A stretch of 64,000 bases of DNA from Streptomyces sp. Edi4 (GTDB lineage: Bacteria > Actinomycetota > Actinomycetes > Streptomycetales > Streptomycetaceae): assembly GCF_040253615.1 (NCBI RefSeq), contig NZ_JBEJGY010000004.1:1-64000 (forward strand). Direction: 5' to 3'. A program made the translations under genes and the position numbers. Positions 35,352 through 43,864 of the stretch are shown here, in pieces (position 1 is the first letter of the stretch; each line of letters opens with the position of its first letter). Under the pieces are notes generated by a model. That model was not told where the DNA came from. It saw nothing but the letters and a program-made list of their open reading frames with translations, and did not search any database.

Positions 35352-35381
35352 ACCCTAACTACCACTTCAAAAGGTGCACAA
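35352..35381 (-). promoter_or_regulatory. Promoter of the tRNA-like RNA and 774-aa gene
   Basis: On the minus strand TTGTGC (35381-35376), an 18-bp spacer and TAGGGT (35357-35352) match a Streptomyces housekeeping-sigma promoter. The predicted start is a few bases before the 5' end of the tRNA-like element (35341). That is the arrangement expected for a tRNA gene. Confidence 0.5.
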
Positions 35382-35768
35382 CGCGATTTCTGACCAGCGC
35401 CGTTCGGTTCGACAGCGGTCGGCGCTCTCTGCCCTGACACCGCCCCGAGTTCATCCCGGGCCGCCCTCGAGTTCCTGGTGTCCCGAGCGGCCATCCGCAG
35501 ACAGCTGTCCGGGAGTTATGGGGCCAGGCTCCAGTCCCCGCCCGCCCACCGGATGGCCCGGGCTTCCCGCCCTCCCGTCACCGCTCCCGCCGGGCCCGAA
35601 GCGGTTCACAACCGGCGCAAACCGGGGGCATGGGGCGCTCTTCCTGGTGTGGGCCGGGCAGACACGGCAGTGGGGCGGTGGCCGCAAGATGAAGGTAGTC
35701 TCAACTTTCACCGTCCCCACGGTGCCCACAACATGATGGATTTCTCAATTCAGGGAGGAGCGAGCACC
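35382..35768. other. Intergenic region before the TetR gene
   Basis: No supported gene. A motif CTCAACTTTCACCGT at about 35699-35713 repeats half of the palindrome found upstream of the azoreductase gene (37147-37173). It may be an autoregulatory site. GGGAGGAG at 35755-35762 is the ribosome site of the TetR gene. Confidence 0.45.
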
Positions 35769-36365
35769 GTGCCCGAGGCACCCCAGCGGCCGCCGCTGCG
35801 CGCCGACGCCCGCCGCAACGTCGAGAAGCTGCGCCAGGCCGCGGCGGACGCCTTCTCCGAGTACGGGCTCGACACGCCGCTGGAGACGATCGCGAAGCTG
35901 GCGGGGGTGAGCGTCGGCACGATCTACAACCGCTTCGGGAGCCGTGACGCGCTGCTGGACCAGGTCGTCAACGAACTCGCCGACCGGCAGGTGCGCGCGG
36001 CGATGGCCATCGCGGACGGCGTGGTGGGCAACGCGTGGGACAGGCTGACGGCCTACGTCGAGGCCATCTGCCAGGCGCAGGCCGACGACCCGGCATTCAA
36101 CGACGCGTTCTCCCGCCGCTACCCCAACGCCCCAGCTCTCAAGGCGGTCTGCGACAGGTCCCTGGCCTTCGCCACCGACCTGGCCGCCGCCGCCCGCGCC
36201 GAAGGGGCCCTGCGCGAGGATGCCCAGGTGGACGACATCACCCGCTTCTTCCAGGTCAACGGTGACCTCGTCCGGGCCGGCGACGACGTCGGCCGCCGCC
36301 GCGTCCTCGCCCTGCTCTTCGAAGGTCTGCGCGCCCGCACCGGCAGTCGCCCGTTGCCCCGCTGA
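35769..36365 (+). CDS. TetR-family regulator
   Basis: This 198-residue protein has HTH RQAAADAFSEYGLDTPLETI then AKLAGVSVGTIYNRFGSRDALLDQV and a TetR C-terminal domain of the SACE_7040 style (DRLTAYVEAICQAQADDP). GTG 35769 has GGGAGGAG about 9 nt upstream. It is convergent with the azoreductase gene at 36429-37064. Shared CTCAACTTT half-sites at both promoters suggest it represses that gene and itself. Such pairs usually respond to quinones or electrophiles. Confidence 0.85.
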   Translation: MPEAPQRPPLRADARRNVEKLRQAAADAFSEYGLDTPLETIAKLAGVSVGTIYNRFGSRDALLDQVVNELADRQVRAAMAIADGVVGNAWDRLTAYVEAICQAQADDPAFNDAFSRRYPNAPALKAVCDRSLAFATDLAAAARAEGALREDAQVDDITRFFQVNGDLVRAGDDVGRRRVLALLFEGLRARTGSRPLPR

Positions 36366-36428
36366 GTACGGCCAGGAACGACGGGGGTGTCGGCCCCGCC
36401 GCGGGACCGACACCGCCGTCGCGCGCGA

Positions 36429-37064
36429 CTACGCGGCGCGAGCCGCCTTCTCCGCGGCCTCGAACGCGTCGGCCAGCGACCGCTCGCCGAGTGGGACCAA
36501 GTGCTCCATGGCCGGGATGTGAGCGGCCAGCGTCAGGTCCGCGACGATGAAGGTCGCCTCCATCTCGAAGATCACCGACAGTACCGACTCCAGGTAGTTC
36601 AGCACGTGCTCGTGCGGCGCCCGGGGCGTTCCGGGGGCGTAGGAGCCGCCGCGGCTGGTCACCACCGTCACCGGCGTGCCCTTCACCTTCGACTCCGGCG
36701 CACCGGCGGTGCGGCCCATGAGGATCACCTGGTCCAGCCACGCCTTGAGGCTGGAGGGCACCGAGAAGTTGTACATCGGCGCGCCGATGACCACCGCGTC
36801 GGCCGCCTCCAGCTCCGCTATCAGGACCAGGCGCTCGGCGAAGGCCCGGGCCTGCTCCTCGGTGTGCTCCGCCGGATCGAGCAACCCGGCGGTGTGGGCG
36901 TCCGCGGTGATGTGCGGGACCGGCTCGGCGGCCAGGTCCCGGTAGATCACCTCGCCACCCGGGTGCTCCTCCAGCCACGTACGACGGAAGACCTCGGTGA
37001 CAGCCCGAGAGGTGGACGCCTGGCCCGCAAACGCGGACGAGTCGATGTGCAGCAGTGTCGCCAT
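36429..37064 (-). CDS. FMN-dependent NADH:quinone reductase / azoreductase
   Basis: A 211-residue flavodoxin-like protein of the AzoR/AcpD family: ATLLHIDSSAFAGQASTSRA (phosphate-binding loop SSAFAGQASTSR), PMYNFSVPSSLKAWLDQV (FMN-binding MYNF) and VVTSRGGSYAPGTPR. The enzymes reduce quinones and azo dyes by two electrons. ATG 37064 follows CGGAG at 7 nt. A perfect 10-bp inverted repeat lies about 80 bp upstream, the probable binding site of the convergent TetR. Confidence 0.9.
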   Translation of the reverse strand: MATLLHIDSSAFAGQASTSRAVTEVFRRTWLEEHPGGEVIYRDLAAEPVPHITADAHTAGLLDPAEHTEEQARAFAERLVLIAELEAADAVVIGAPMYNFSVPSSLKAWLDQVILMGRTAGAPESKVKGTPVTVVTSRGGSYAPGTPRAPHEHVLNYLESVLSVIFEMEATFIVADLTLAAHIPAMEHLVPLGERSLADAFEAAEKAARAA

Positions 37065-37146
37065 GTGCAACTCCGAAAAGGGGACGGGGTGGGCGCACCG
37101 TTCCGCCGCAGGCGGGGGGACGGTCGCAGCAGATAACTTGAATCCA

Positions 37147-37173
37147 CCCTCAACTTTACGGGTAAGTTGAGGG
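37147..37173 (-). promoter_or_regulatory. Perfect 10-bp inverted repeat, probable TetR operator
   Basis: CCCTCAACTT-TACGGGT-AAGTTGAGGG, upstream of the azoreductase gene. A further AAGTT copy follows (GGTAAGTTCAAGTT). The half-site CTCAACTTT recurs before the tetR gene at about 35699. Confidence 0.65.
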
Positions 37174-37654
37174 TAAGTTCAAGTTCCGTAGACGACCCTG
37201 TGCGGGAGAGCTGCCCGATCAACAGGCGGCTCCGCACGGCATATTGAGATTCGACGGTTCCGCAAGCACTCCGACCCGGACGGCACCTTGGCGATCGGCG
37301 GCCTGACCTTCGGCCGGGCGCCACTGCCCCCACACCGGCCGGGCCCGGCTCGGTCCAGCTCCGGACAGGCTTCCCGGCCGCGGGGCCCAGGATGGTCGCC
37401 TGCGGACTCGGCGAACCCCGCCCTTACGGGGCCAGGAAGTCGGGCGCCCTCGTGCAGGACGGCGTTCCCGCGCCGGGGCGCGAAACCTTCCACGGCAAGG
37501 CCGGATCCGTTCCGCTGTCCTTCCATGCCGAGAACGGCTTCCATCCCCGCCCGACGTCGCGGTCCTCCTGTGCCCGCGCGCCGACCACAACAACCTCACC
37601 GGTACGCGCGTCGCCGGCAACCCGGGCCCGCGCCCCAGAGGGCCACCACCCACC

Positions 37655-38437
37655 CGACCGTGCTGGGCAAACCCTCACCTGCTGGTCCATCCGCAAGCTC
37701 GCCGATCACCTGCGCAAGACATCGCCCGGCCCGTCAGAATCGGCCGGAGGCTCTGCGGTGCTTACTGGCCCGCTGCGGGATCCCCTTCCAGCCCACGAAG
37801 AGCTTAGAAGGAGTCACCTGACGCGGACTTCGACGCCAAGCCCGCCCGCGTCGAGTGCGCGATCAACCAGCGGCCCGACCGCACGTTCGCCTTCGACGAG
37901 TTCGGCCCACTGGGCATCCGCATCCGCTTCCACCGCCGCCCCTGCTGGGCAGAACAAGGCAGGCCAGACCGGCTGCCGGCGCCCTACCGCCGCACCCACG
38001 GCATCACCTACTTCCACGGCTGCCATTCCGTCGGCAACGGCCAAGTGTGGCGAATCAATCGGCGGCGCAAGGGCATCGACCACACCTGGCCGCGCTGCGG
38101 TCGATCCGCGCCGCCCGCCCGGACGGCGCCCCGCTCTACGTGACCCTCGACAACCTGTTCGCCTGCCTGAACCGGCGAATCCGCAGGTGGGCGACCCGGA
38201 ACAAGGTCGAGCTGTGCCTCACCCCGACTTACGCGTCCTGCCAACCCCATCGAAGCCCGCTCCGGACCCTGCGGCAGTTCACGCCGGCCAACTTCGCACC
38301 ATCCCAACCACACGGTCCAGACCCGGGCTCTGCACGCCTACCTGCGCCGGCGCAACCAGAACGCCCGCCACCCCGACGTCCTCGCAGCCCAACGACGCGA
38401 ACGACCCCGCATCCGCAGTGAGCAGGGTGTTCGCTGG
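37655..38437 (+). pseudogene. IS630-family transposase, heavily frameshifted
   Basis: Readable pieces occur in order but in different frames: WSIRKLADHLRKT, EALRCLLARCGIPFQPTKS, DFDAKPARVECAINQRPDRT then FAFDEFGPLGIRI (first Asp), THGITYFHGCHSVG, and APLYVTLDNL (second Asp). RIRRWATRNKVELCLTPTYAS follows, and a C-terminal ALHAYLRRRNQNARHPDVLA. This is a different IS630 subtype from the element at 21.9 kb. At least three shifts make it inactive. Confidence 0.6.
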
Positions 38438-38471
38438 GGAGGGCGTCGCACCACGGTGGCAGCCTGAACGA

Positions 38472-38982
38472 CTACACCTGCTCTTGGTACACCCTGATCT
38501 CGCTCGGCCTGAGTCTGCGGATCGTTTCCCAGGCCGCTCGCTCGATCAGTCCTTGCGCCCACTCTTCGAGATCGCCTCCGGCCGCGGACGCCTTCGTACG
38601 CGAAGGGAAGCTGGTCGCCCTTGTGGAAAAACCACGACTCGAAGCTTCCCAGGGCTTCCAGCGCGGGCGCGAGGCCGTATCTGAGCTCGCAGTGGACCTG
38701 CACGTAATGGTCCTGATCACCGTCGCTGTCGGAGATCTCGAACTGCCGGATGAGATCCAGCGTGAACTCTCGGGGACCGCCGAACGCGTGGGTCCCGTAC
38801 TGGAACAGAAGACCATCAGCGTCGGGTGTGTCCAGGACGTCGAACAGTCGTCGGCCGAACCGGAGGAAGGCCGGCCAGAAGTCTTCCGTGACCAGATCGT
38901 CAAGCGCTCGCCGCACTGGCCCCGACCCCAGTTCGCCCTCAAGCAATCCCACGGCCTCGTCCGTCGACAGTCTCCGCGTCAA
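38472..38982 (-). pseudogene. Hypothetical protein gene with one frameshift
   Basis: The first 130 codons from TTG 38982 (AGGAGG 6-7 nt upstream) encode RRLSTDEAVGLLEGELG...LDDLVTEDFWPAFLRFGRRL, DADGLLFQYGTHAFGGPREF and FEISDSDGDQDHYVQVHCEL. The sense frame then changes near 38595 to GGDLEEWAQGLIERAAWETI, RRLRPSEIRVYQEQV and a stop at 38472. The joined product would be about 170 residues. It resembles small actinobacterial hypotheticals with immunity-like composition, but I cannot name the family. Either a recent frameshift or a sequencing error. Confidence 0.5.
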
Positions 38983-39012
38983 GACCGACCTCCTCACCCG
39001 CCGCATCCTGGC

Positions 39013-40083
39013 TCAGCGTACTGACCCCGTTGAACCTTCCCGGTCACAGCACCAGCTGCCCAACTCGACCGCGCGGTGCAGGTCGCGGGCATAGGCTTCC
39101 GGCTGCTGCCACGCCGCGAAGTGGCCTCCGACCGGATGTTCCACGTACTCGCGCACGTTCAAGAACGCCTCCGCGTAGCTTCGTGGCTCCGGCTTGGTAT
39201 CGTCCGAAAAAATCGACAGCACCGTCGGCGTCTCGATCCGGTCCGGGAGGGTGACCGGTTCGGTGTACGTCGTGAACGAGGTGCCGATCGTCCCCGTGAC
39301 CCAGTACGCCGTGATCCAGGTCAGCAACTCGTCCAGGGTGAACGCCCGCGCACCGGACCAGGAATCCAGCTTCTCACCGAGCCACGCCGCAAGGCCGGCC
39401 GGCGAGTCGCCGAGCGCCATGGCGAGGGTGTTCGGCCGCGTTGTCTGCTCGACGATGTAACCACCCTCGCTCCGGAACCACTGCGCCGCCCGGCTCAGAT
39501 ACGCGACGGCGTCCGGGGCCAGCGTCGCCGGGTCCGCCGTCTGCGCCCGCTGTGGGGCGACGTTCGTGAGGTGCAGGGCCGCCACCCGGTCCGGATGGCG
39601 GCCCGCGAGGACTTCCGCGACCGTGCCCCCCACGTCGCCGCCCGACAGCGTGTAGCGCGAGTAGCCGAGTTCGGCGAGGCCGGACGCGACGATCTCCGCG
39701 ATCCGGCCGGCCGACATCCCGGACTCGGCGAGCGGGGCCGCGAACGGGAAGCCCGGCAGCGCCGGGACCACCACGTGCACGTCCGTGAGCAGCGGCAGGA
39801 CGCGTTCGTACCGCAGCACCGAATCCGGCCAGCCGTGCAGCAGCACGACGACCGGAGCCCCAGGGGCCGCGGACCGCTGGTGGATCACCCGCAGGCCGGT
39901 GCCCACCGTGACCCACGGAAGCGCGCGGATACGGCGCTCGTGCACGTCCCAGTCATAGCCACCGTCCCAGTGCGCCAGCAGCTCGTCGAGCCGGGCGCCG
40001 GTGATCCCGCGCGTTCCGTCGGCGCTCCAGGGGGTCGCGACCCGCCGGGTGCGCCGCAGTCGTTCCCTCAATTCGTCCATCAT
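39013..40083 (-). CDS. Epoxide hydrolase family protein (N-terminal EHN domain)
   Basis: A 356-residue alpha/beta hydrolase. It has the EHN lid at the N-terminus (DELLAHWDGGYDWDVHERRI), oxyanion motif VVLLHGWPDSVLRYE, nucleophile region TLSGGDVGGTVAEVLAG (Asp in GGDVGG) and catalytic His in HPVGGHFAAWQQPEA. The family opens epoxides by an Asp-ester intermediate. ATG 40083 is the left edge of a 43-bp perfect palindrome shared with a divergent TetR gene whose ATG is the right edge, so the mRNA is probably leaderless and the repressor covers both starts. Substrate unknown. Confidence 0.85.
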   Translation of the reverse strand: MMDELRERLRRTRRVATPWSADGTRGITGARLDELLAHWDGGYDWDVHERRIRALPWVTVGTGLRVIHQRSAAPGAPVVVLLHGWPDSVLRYERVLPLLTDVHVVVPALPGFPFAAPLAESGMSAGRIAEIVASGLAELGYSRYTLSGGDVGGTVAEVLAGRHPDRVAALHLTNVAPQRAQTADPATLAPDAVAYLSRAAQWFRSEGGYIVEQTTRPNTLAMALGDSPAGLAAWLGEKLDSWSGARAFTLDELLTWITAYWVTGTIGTSFTTYTEPVTLPDRIETPTVLSIFSDDTKPEPRSYAEAFLNVREYVEHPVGGHFAAWQQPEAYARDLHRAVELGSWCCDREGSTGSVR

Positions 40084-40123
40084 GTGTACGACGATACACA
40101 TGACGTGTATCGTCGTACACATG
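40081..40123. promoter_or_regulatory. 43-bp perfect palindrome containing both divergent start codons
   Basis: CATGTGTACGACGATACAC (40081-40099), a 5-nt centre (ATGAC) and the exact complement (40105-40123). Each arm itself contains a GTGTA-N6-TACAC dyad, so two repressor dimers could bind. The first and last three bases are the start codons of the epoxide hydrolase and TetR genes. The whole 37-bp intergenic gap is operator. Confidence 0.85.
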
Positions 40124-40681
40124 ACTTCGCGCAACGCCGCCGCCACCCGGCAGCGGATCCTTGAGCAGGCCCGGCGCCAGTTCGCCCGTCACGGCTACAC
40201 GGCGATCACGGTCAGGGGCGTGGCCGACGCGGCCGGCGTGTCACCCAACCTCATCACCCGTTACTTCGGTGGCAAGGAAGGCTTGTTCGTCGCCGCGACC
40301 CGGGTGGAAATCCCGGTCGAGGACTCCTTCGGCGGCGACCGGTCCGAGCTGGGTGCGCGGCTCGCGGCGAGTATCGTCCGGCGATGGTCCGGCGACCTGG
40401 GGGAGGACCCGCTGCTGGTGCTGCAACGCGCGTCGGGTGAGCGCCCGGAGGCGGCGGAAGCCCTCGCCGCCTTCCTCGACACGAACTCGCTGGAGCCGCT
40501 GCACCGTTACCTGCGCGAGAGCGGCCTCGACGACGCGGAGGCCCGCCGCCGCGCCGCCGCGATCGACGCCTTCGTGCTCGGTGTCTCGACCCGCCGTCGC
40601 GTGCTGCGGTCCGAACTCGGCAACCCCGCTGAACTCGAAGCCTGGCTGAGTAGGGTGATCCAGCTCCTCGCCGACGGCTGA
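40121..40681 (+). CDS. TetR-family repressor of the epoxide hydrolase gene
   Basis: This 186-residue protein has HTH ILEQARRQFARHGYTAITVRG then VADAAGVSPNLITRYFGGKEGLF and a C-terminal TetR domain ending AWLSRVIQLLADG. ATG 40121 is part of the divergent palindromic operator, which leaves no room for a ribosome site, so leaderless translation is likely. Autoregulation and repression of the hydrolase follow from the geometry. Confidence 0.85.
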   Translation: MTSRNAAATRQRILEQARRQFARHGYTAITVRGVADAAGVSPNLITRYFGGKEGLFVAATRVEIPVEDSFGGDRSELGARLAASIVRRWSGDLGEDPLLVLQRASGERPEAAEALAAFLDTNSLEPLHRYLRESGLDDAEARRRAAAIDAFVLGVSTRRRVLRSELGNPAELEAWLSRVIQLLADG

Positions 40682-40849
40682 CTCTGTCACCGACCGCGGC
40701 AAGCCGGTGATCGACCGCCGCCTGTATCTCCCCGGCGTCCTGGACGGATGCCCGCACTCAGTGTCACCGGACGGGCATCGCATCGCCGGAACCTGGCGCG
40801 TCCCAAACAGGCGTTCCGCGCAGGCGCAAGAAACTCCTGGAACAGTGAA
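40682..40849. other. Intergenic
   Basis: Nothing supported between the TetR stop and the amidohydrolase remnant. Confidence 0.4.
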
Positions 40850-41320
40850 GTGGTGGCACAGGCTGCGACATTGGTCGAAACGGATGTGGGAGTCCTGCGG
40901 GGAATGCCGGGGGAACTCGCGGCCGTAGACCGGGCGGCTGGTGATCCGCGGGATGTCGTCCCGTTCAACTACGCGATGCGCACGCTGGCGCTGATGCACG
41001 ACGCGGGAGTGAAGATCACCGCTGGCAGCGGCGTGGCCCTGCTGATGCCCGCGCCCCCCGTCGCCCTGCTGCGAGAGCTGCACTTGCCGGCAAAAGCAGG
41101 TCTGCCGCTGCCCGCGTCCTGGCTGCCGGCACCCGATACGCAGCCGAGAAGACCGGTCAAGAAGCGACGACACCCGGGACGATAGCCGTCGGTGCCCCTG
41201 CCGACGCCCTGCTGCTCGATGCCGACCCCTGCGCTGACATCGCACACCTGGTCGACCGTTCCCACCACATCGGAACATTGCGGGCTGGGCGGCCCAGTTT
41301 GGGACGAGAGCCACCCGCAA
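40850..41320 (+). pseudogene. Amidohydrolase (imidazolonepropionase-like) C-terminal remnant
   Basis: One frame reads FNYAMRTLALMHDAGVKITA GSGVA, the strand that normally carries the metal-binding Asp. After a shift near 41130 another reads YAAEKTGQEATTPGTIAVGA, PADALLLDADPCADIAHL and SHHIGTLRAG. This is the standard end of metal-dependent amidohydrolases (..GTI..G..ADLL.LD.DPL.DI..L). The N-terminal HxH metal site is absent. A gene fragment with at least one frameshift. Confidence 0.5.
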
Positions 41321-41719
41321 GCTTGACGCGGCCGATTGACCGATGGGCCGATTCCAGGTTCAACGACGTCAGCACTCGGCACAAACGCCGTTATGACGGT
41401 TGCCCGGCCCCTGGCCTCGCGACCCACGTGGACAACCTCATCCTTCAGCCAGCAGCCGTGACAGGGGCCTGCCCGCGCGGATAGTAGGTGGCCGACCTCT
41501 GAACTGACCTGACCTGACTCGACCTGCCGATCCAACCAGCGGTCTCTGCAGCCTTGCTCGCAGCGCACCTGCGCCCCCTCCGGAACAAGCCCCACTGACG
41601 ATGGACGCCGGAGGGCTGGGGGCGGGCAGCAACGGGCACGGCCCAACGTGACCCTGGATTTCTCTACGTTCGGCGACCCCGAAGGGCAGCCGTGCCCGCG
41701 CTGCCATCTTGCCTGGTGA
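41321..41719. other. Stretch without a supported gene
   Basis: No credible frame. A short direct repeat of CTGACCTGA-type units (ctgaactgacctgacctgactcgacctg, about 41500-41528) is the only structure noted. Confidence 0.4.
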
Positions 41720-41911
41720 TCACCGCGCGTCGTCGTCCGCGTCCTCCAGCGCTGGCGGCTCCTGCCAGGTCAAGGTGTCCAGCGGCCGCGGCAGGTTCCG
41801 GTCCGCGCCCGGTACGGCCATCGTCATCGCGGACGCCGCGTCGCTGAAGAGGGCGCCCCGCATTCGTCCGGTCGCTGATGCTGCTGAGCTCGAGGTCTTC
41901 GTGGTGGTCAT
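41720..41911 (-). CDS. Small peptide gene (63 aa), unknown
   Basis: ATG 41911 has a strong ribosome site (AGGGGGACGAG ending right before ATG). The product starts MTTTKTSSSAASATGRMRGA, is Ser/Thr/Ala-rich, and ends NLPRPLDTLTWQEPPALEDA then DDDAR. It has no Cys, signal peptide or membrane span. The split into a Thr/Ser-rich N-terminus and an acidic tail recalls small RiPP-like or regulatory peptides, but no modifying enzyme is adjacent and no family is recognised. It is possibly an orphan. Confidence 0.45.
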   Translation of the reverse strand: MTTTKTSSSAASATGRMRGALFSDAASAMTMAVPGADRNLPRPLDTLTWQEPPALEDADDDAR

Positions 41912-42269
41912 CTCGTCCCCCTGGTTGATCCCGGGACAGGCCCGGCCGAAGGCCAGCACACGGGCTGGCTACGAAAGCCTACCCACATTCCGAACTGCGG
42001 CCCGAAGAATTGTCTTCGGGCCGCATTCGCAGATCTGGCCTTCCTCGCTCCTGACCGGCCACCCGTGCGCAACAAACGCCGTCGCGGAGCCGTCAACCAC
42101 CGCTTGCGGCCCGACCCCGCATCGCTCAGCCACCGCTTCACGATCACCTCTGGGAGGCCAGCAGGGCGGCCGCGGTGGCAGACACAGCTCGTGCATCCAG
42201 CACGTTCCGGGCGCCGGGCCACCGTCCTCGATAACACCCTGCTGCCCGCCGAACCACCCGACGTGGCCC

Positions 42270-42836
42270 TGTACTACGGGGCTGAGGCCGGACCGCGACC
42301 TCGGCCGCTCCGCCGCGTCCCGGGCCGGCATACAGCAGGTCCACGGCGGCGACCGCGCGGCCCACGCCGCCCGGCGCGGCCTCGCGGCCTCGCCCGTCTC
42401 GCCGCCGACTTCCCAACCGCCCCGGCAACTGCCGAAGATCGGCCGGGACGGCCGGCTAAACCGCGTCCTGGTCGCCCTCCACTGGCCCCAGGGCGCTCTG
42501 GACCGGGGCAGCCGCCGCCTACACGGTCGCCCGCAACCACTCCGACCAGCATGGCATCAGCGGTGAACGCGCCACGGCCCAGGCACAACTGGCCCTCGTC
42601 ACCGCCTTTACCCCCCCCGGGCCGGCGAAGCCGAACTCGGCCTCGCTGAGCAGTACCTGACGGGGCAACCCTTCGCGTCACCCTTCCAGATGGCCGCCCT
42701 CTTCCGCGACGCCGGAACCAGGATCCAGGCCCCGTCGCTGTACGTCTCGAAGCCGACGCGCGCCCATCCCTGGCCCGAGTCGGGTGCGAACGTGTTCGTG
42801 AGGCCGGACTCTGCGCATGGTTGCCGGTAGGAAACG
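42270..42836 (+). pseudogene. TPR-type regulatory/ATPase protein remnant
   Basis: Blocks in shifting frames give LRPDRDLGRSAASRAGIQQV, DRAAHAARRGLAASPVSP, RLNRVLVALHWPQGALDRG, then YTVARNHSDQHGISGERATA, QAQLALVTAF, GEAELGLAEQYLTGQP and FQMAALFRDAGTRI. The helix-turn-helix spacing (ALVTAF...AEAELGLAEQ) fits the C-terminal TPR array of Streptomyces NB-ARC/TPR regulators. It has no start and multiple shifts, and it overlaps antisense the decayed 3' end of the Mrr-like gene. Confidence 0.4.
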
Positions 42837-43493
42837 GTCACGATGTACCAGGACGAGCAGCCCGTTGAGGAACATGCCGCCCACGTTGACGGTCCGGTCG
42901 CGATGGAGCGCCACGATGTCCTGGCGCAGTGCGAGAACCACCGCGGCCTTGGTGAAGGTGCGGCAGGTGGTGACGAACAGGGCGACGTCCGCTCCGTGTT
43001 CGAGGCGTGCGGTGCCGACGAACTTCTGCATGTCCTGCGAGGACACGCTGCGCTCGGGCGCGTACTTCTTCACTTGGACCACGAGCTTGCGGCCGTCCGC
43101 GAGGTAGCCGACGACGTCCGCGCCCAGGTCACCGCTCCTGCCGCTGCCCATGACGTCTCGGCAGCCGTCCCGGCGGCACAAGTCGGCCACGTACTTCTCG
43201 AAGTCCTGCCACGACATCGCGTCGACCTCGGCCATCGACAGCTCCCGTGCCATCGCCTCCTCCCGCACACGCCACTCCTGGTCCCGGTCGACCGCGGACC
43301 GGTGCGCCCGCCACAGCCCCCACCCGGCCCCGCCCACTGCGGCGACGGCGAGCGCCGCCCCCAGGACGGGCCACACCACCGCCCAGTTCCCCGCCGCCCA
43401 CACTCCAGCGACCAGGGCCACCACCGCGCCCCAGCCCTGTAACTGCTGACGCGTCCGCTTCCTCATCCGCCAGCGCCGTCGTCGTGCCGCCAT
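42678..43493 (-). CDS. Second membrane-anchored Mrr-type nuclease-like protein, altered C-terminus
   Basis: A paralogue of the gene at 17603-18304. It shares MRKRTRQQLQGWGAV, two hydrophobic helices, GWGLWRAHRSAVDRDQEWR, MSWQDFEKYVADLCRRDGC, SGRSGDLGADVVGYLADGRK then LVVQVKKYAPERSVSSQDMQ (metal-site D...QxK present as VQVKK) and KFVGTARLEHGADVALFVTT. ATG 43493 has GGGGGATGGGCGAG upstream. After ALHRD the sequence departs from the first copy and runs antisense through a TPR-gene remnant, so the last about 65 residues are probably not native. The catalytic domain looks complete. Confidence 0.65.
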   Translation of the reverse strand: MAARRRRWRMRKRTRQQLQGWGAVVALVAGVWAAGNWAVVWPVLGAALAVAAVGGAGWGLWRAHRSAVDRDQEWRVREEAMARELSMAEVDAMSWQDFEKYVADLCRRDGCRDVMGSGRSGDLGADVVGYLADGRKLVVQVKKYAPERSVSSQDMQKFVGTARLEHGADVALFVTTCRTFTKAAVVLALRQDIVALHRDRTVNVGGMFLNGLLVLVHRDRFLPATMRRVRPHEHVRTRLGPGMGARRLRDVQRRGLDPGSGVAEEGGHLEG

Positions 43494-43864
43494 CGCTCGC
43501 CCATCCCCCAGGCTCGTGATCGCAATGTGAAAGCCCCCGTCGGCCCCGGCAGGAGGGCCCCGCCCGCCCCGGGGTCCGCTGTGTTCAAAGGTCGCGAACC
43601 GGATCGGGTACGGGACCGTCGGCGTCGACGCGGGCTTCGGGTCGTCCCAGCCTTCGAAGGCGGGAAGACATACACCGCCCTGCACACCGCGCACGTGGGT
43701 GCCCGGCCCTGAGGTTGTCCCCACCCCGAGCCGGGCGGTTGCCCCATGGTGCTGTCCGACAGGCCCGGACATGGTGGAGTGGCACAGGGTGACGCGTACA
43801 CCCGGGTTGGGTGCGTGGCCCCGACCACAGCGGCCTGACGGCTCTCATCTCCGAGGATGCACAC
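43494..43864. other. Divergent intergenic region
   Basis: This lies between the Mrr-like gene and the serine hydrolase. No supported gene or strong repeat; it must contain the two divergent promoters. Confidence 0.4.
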
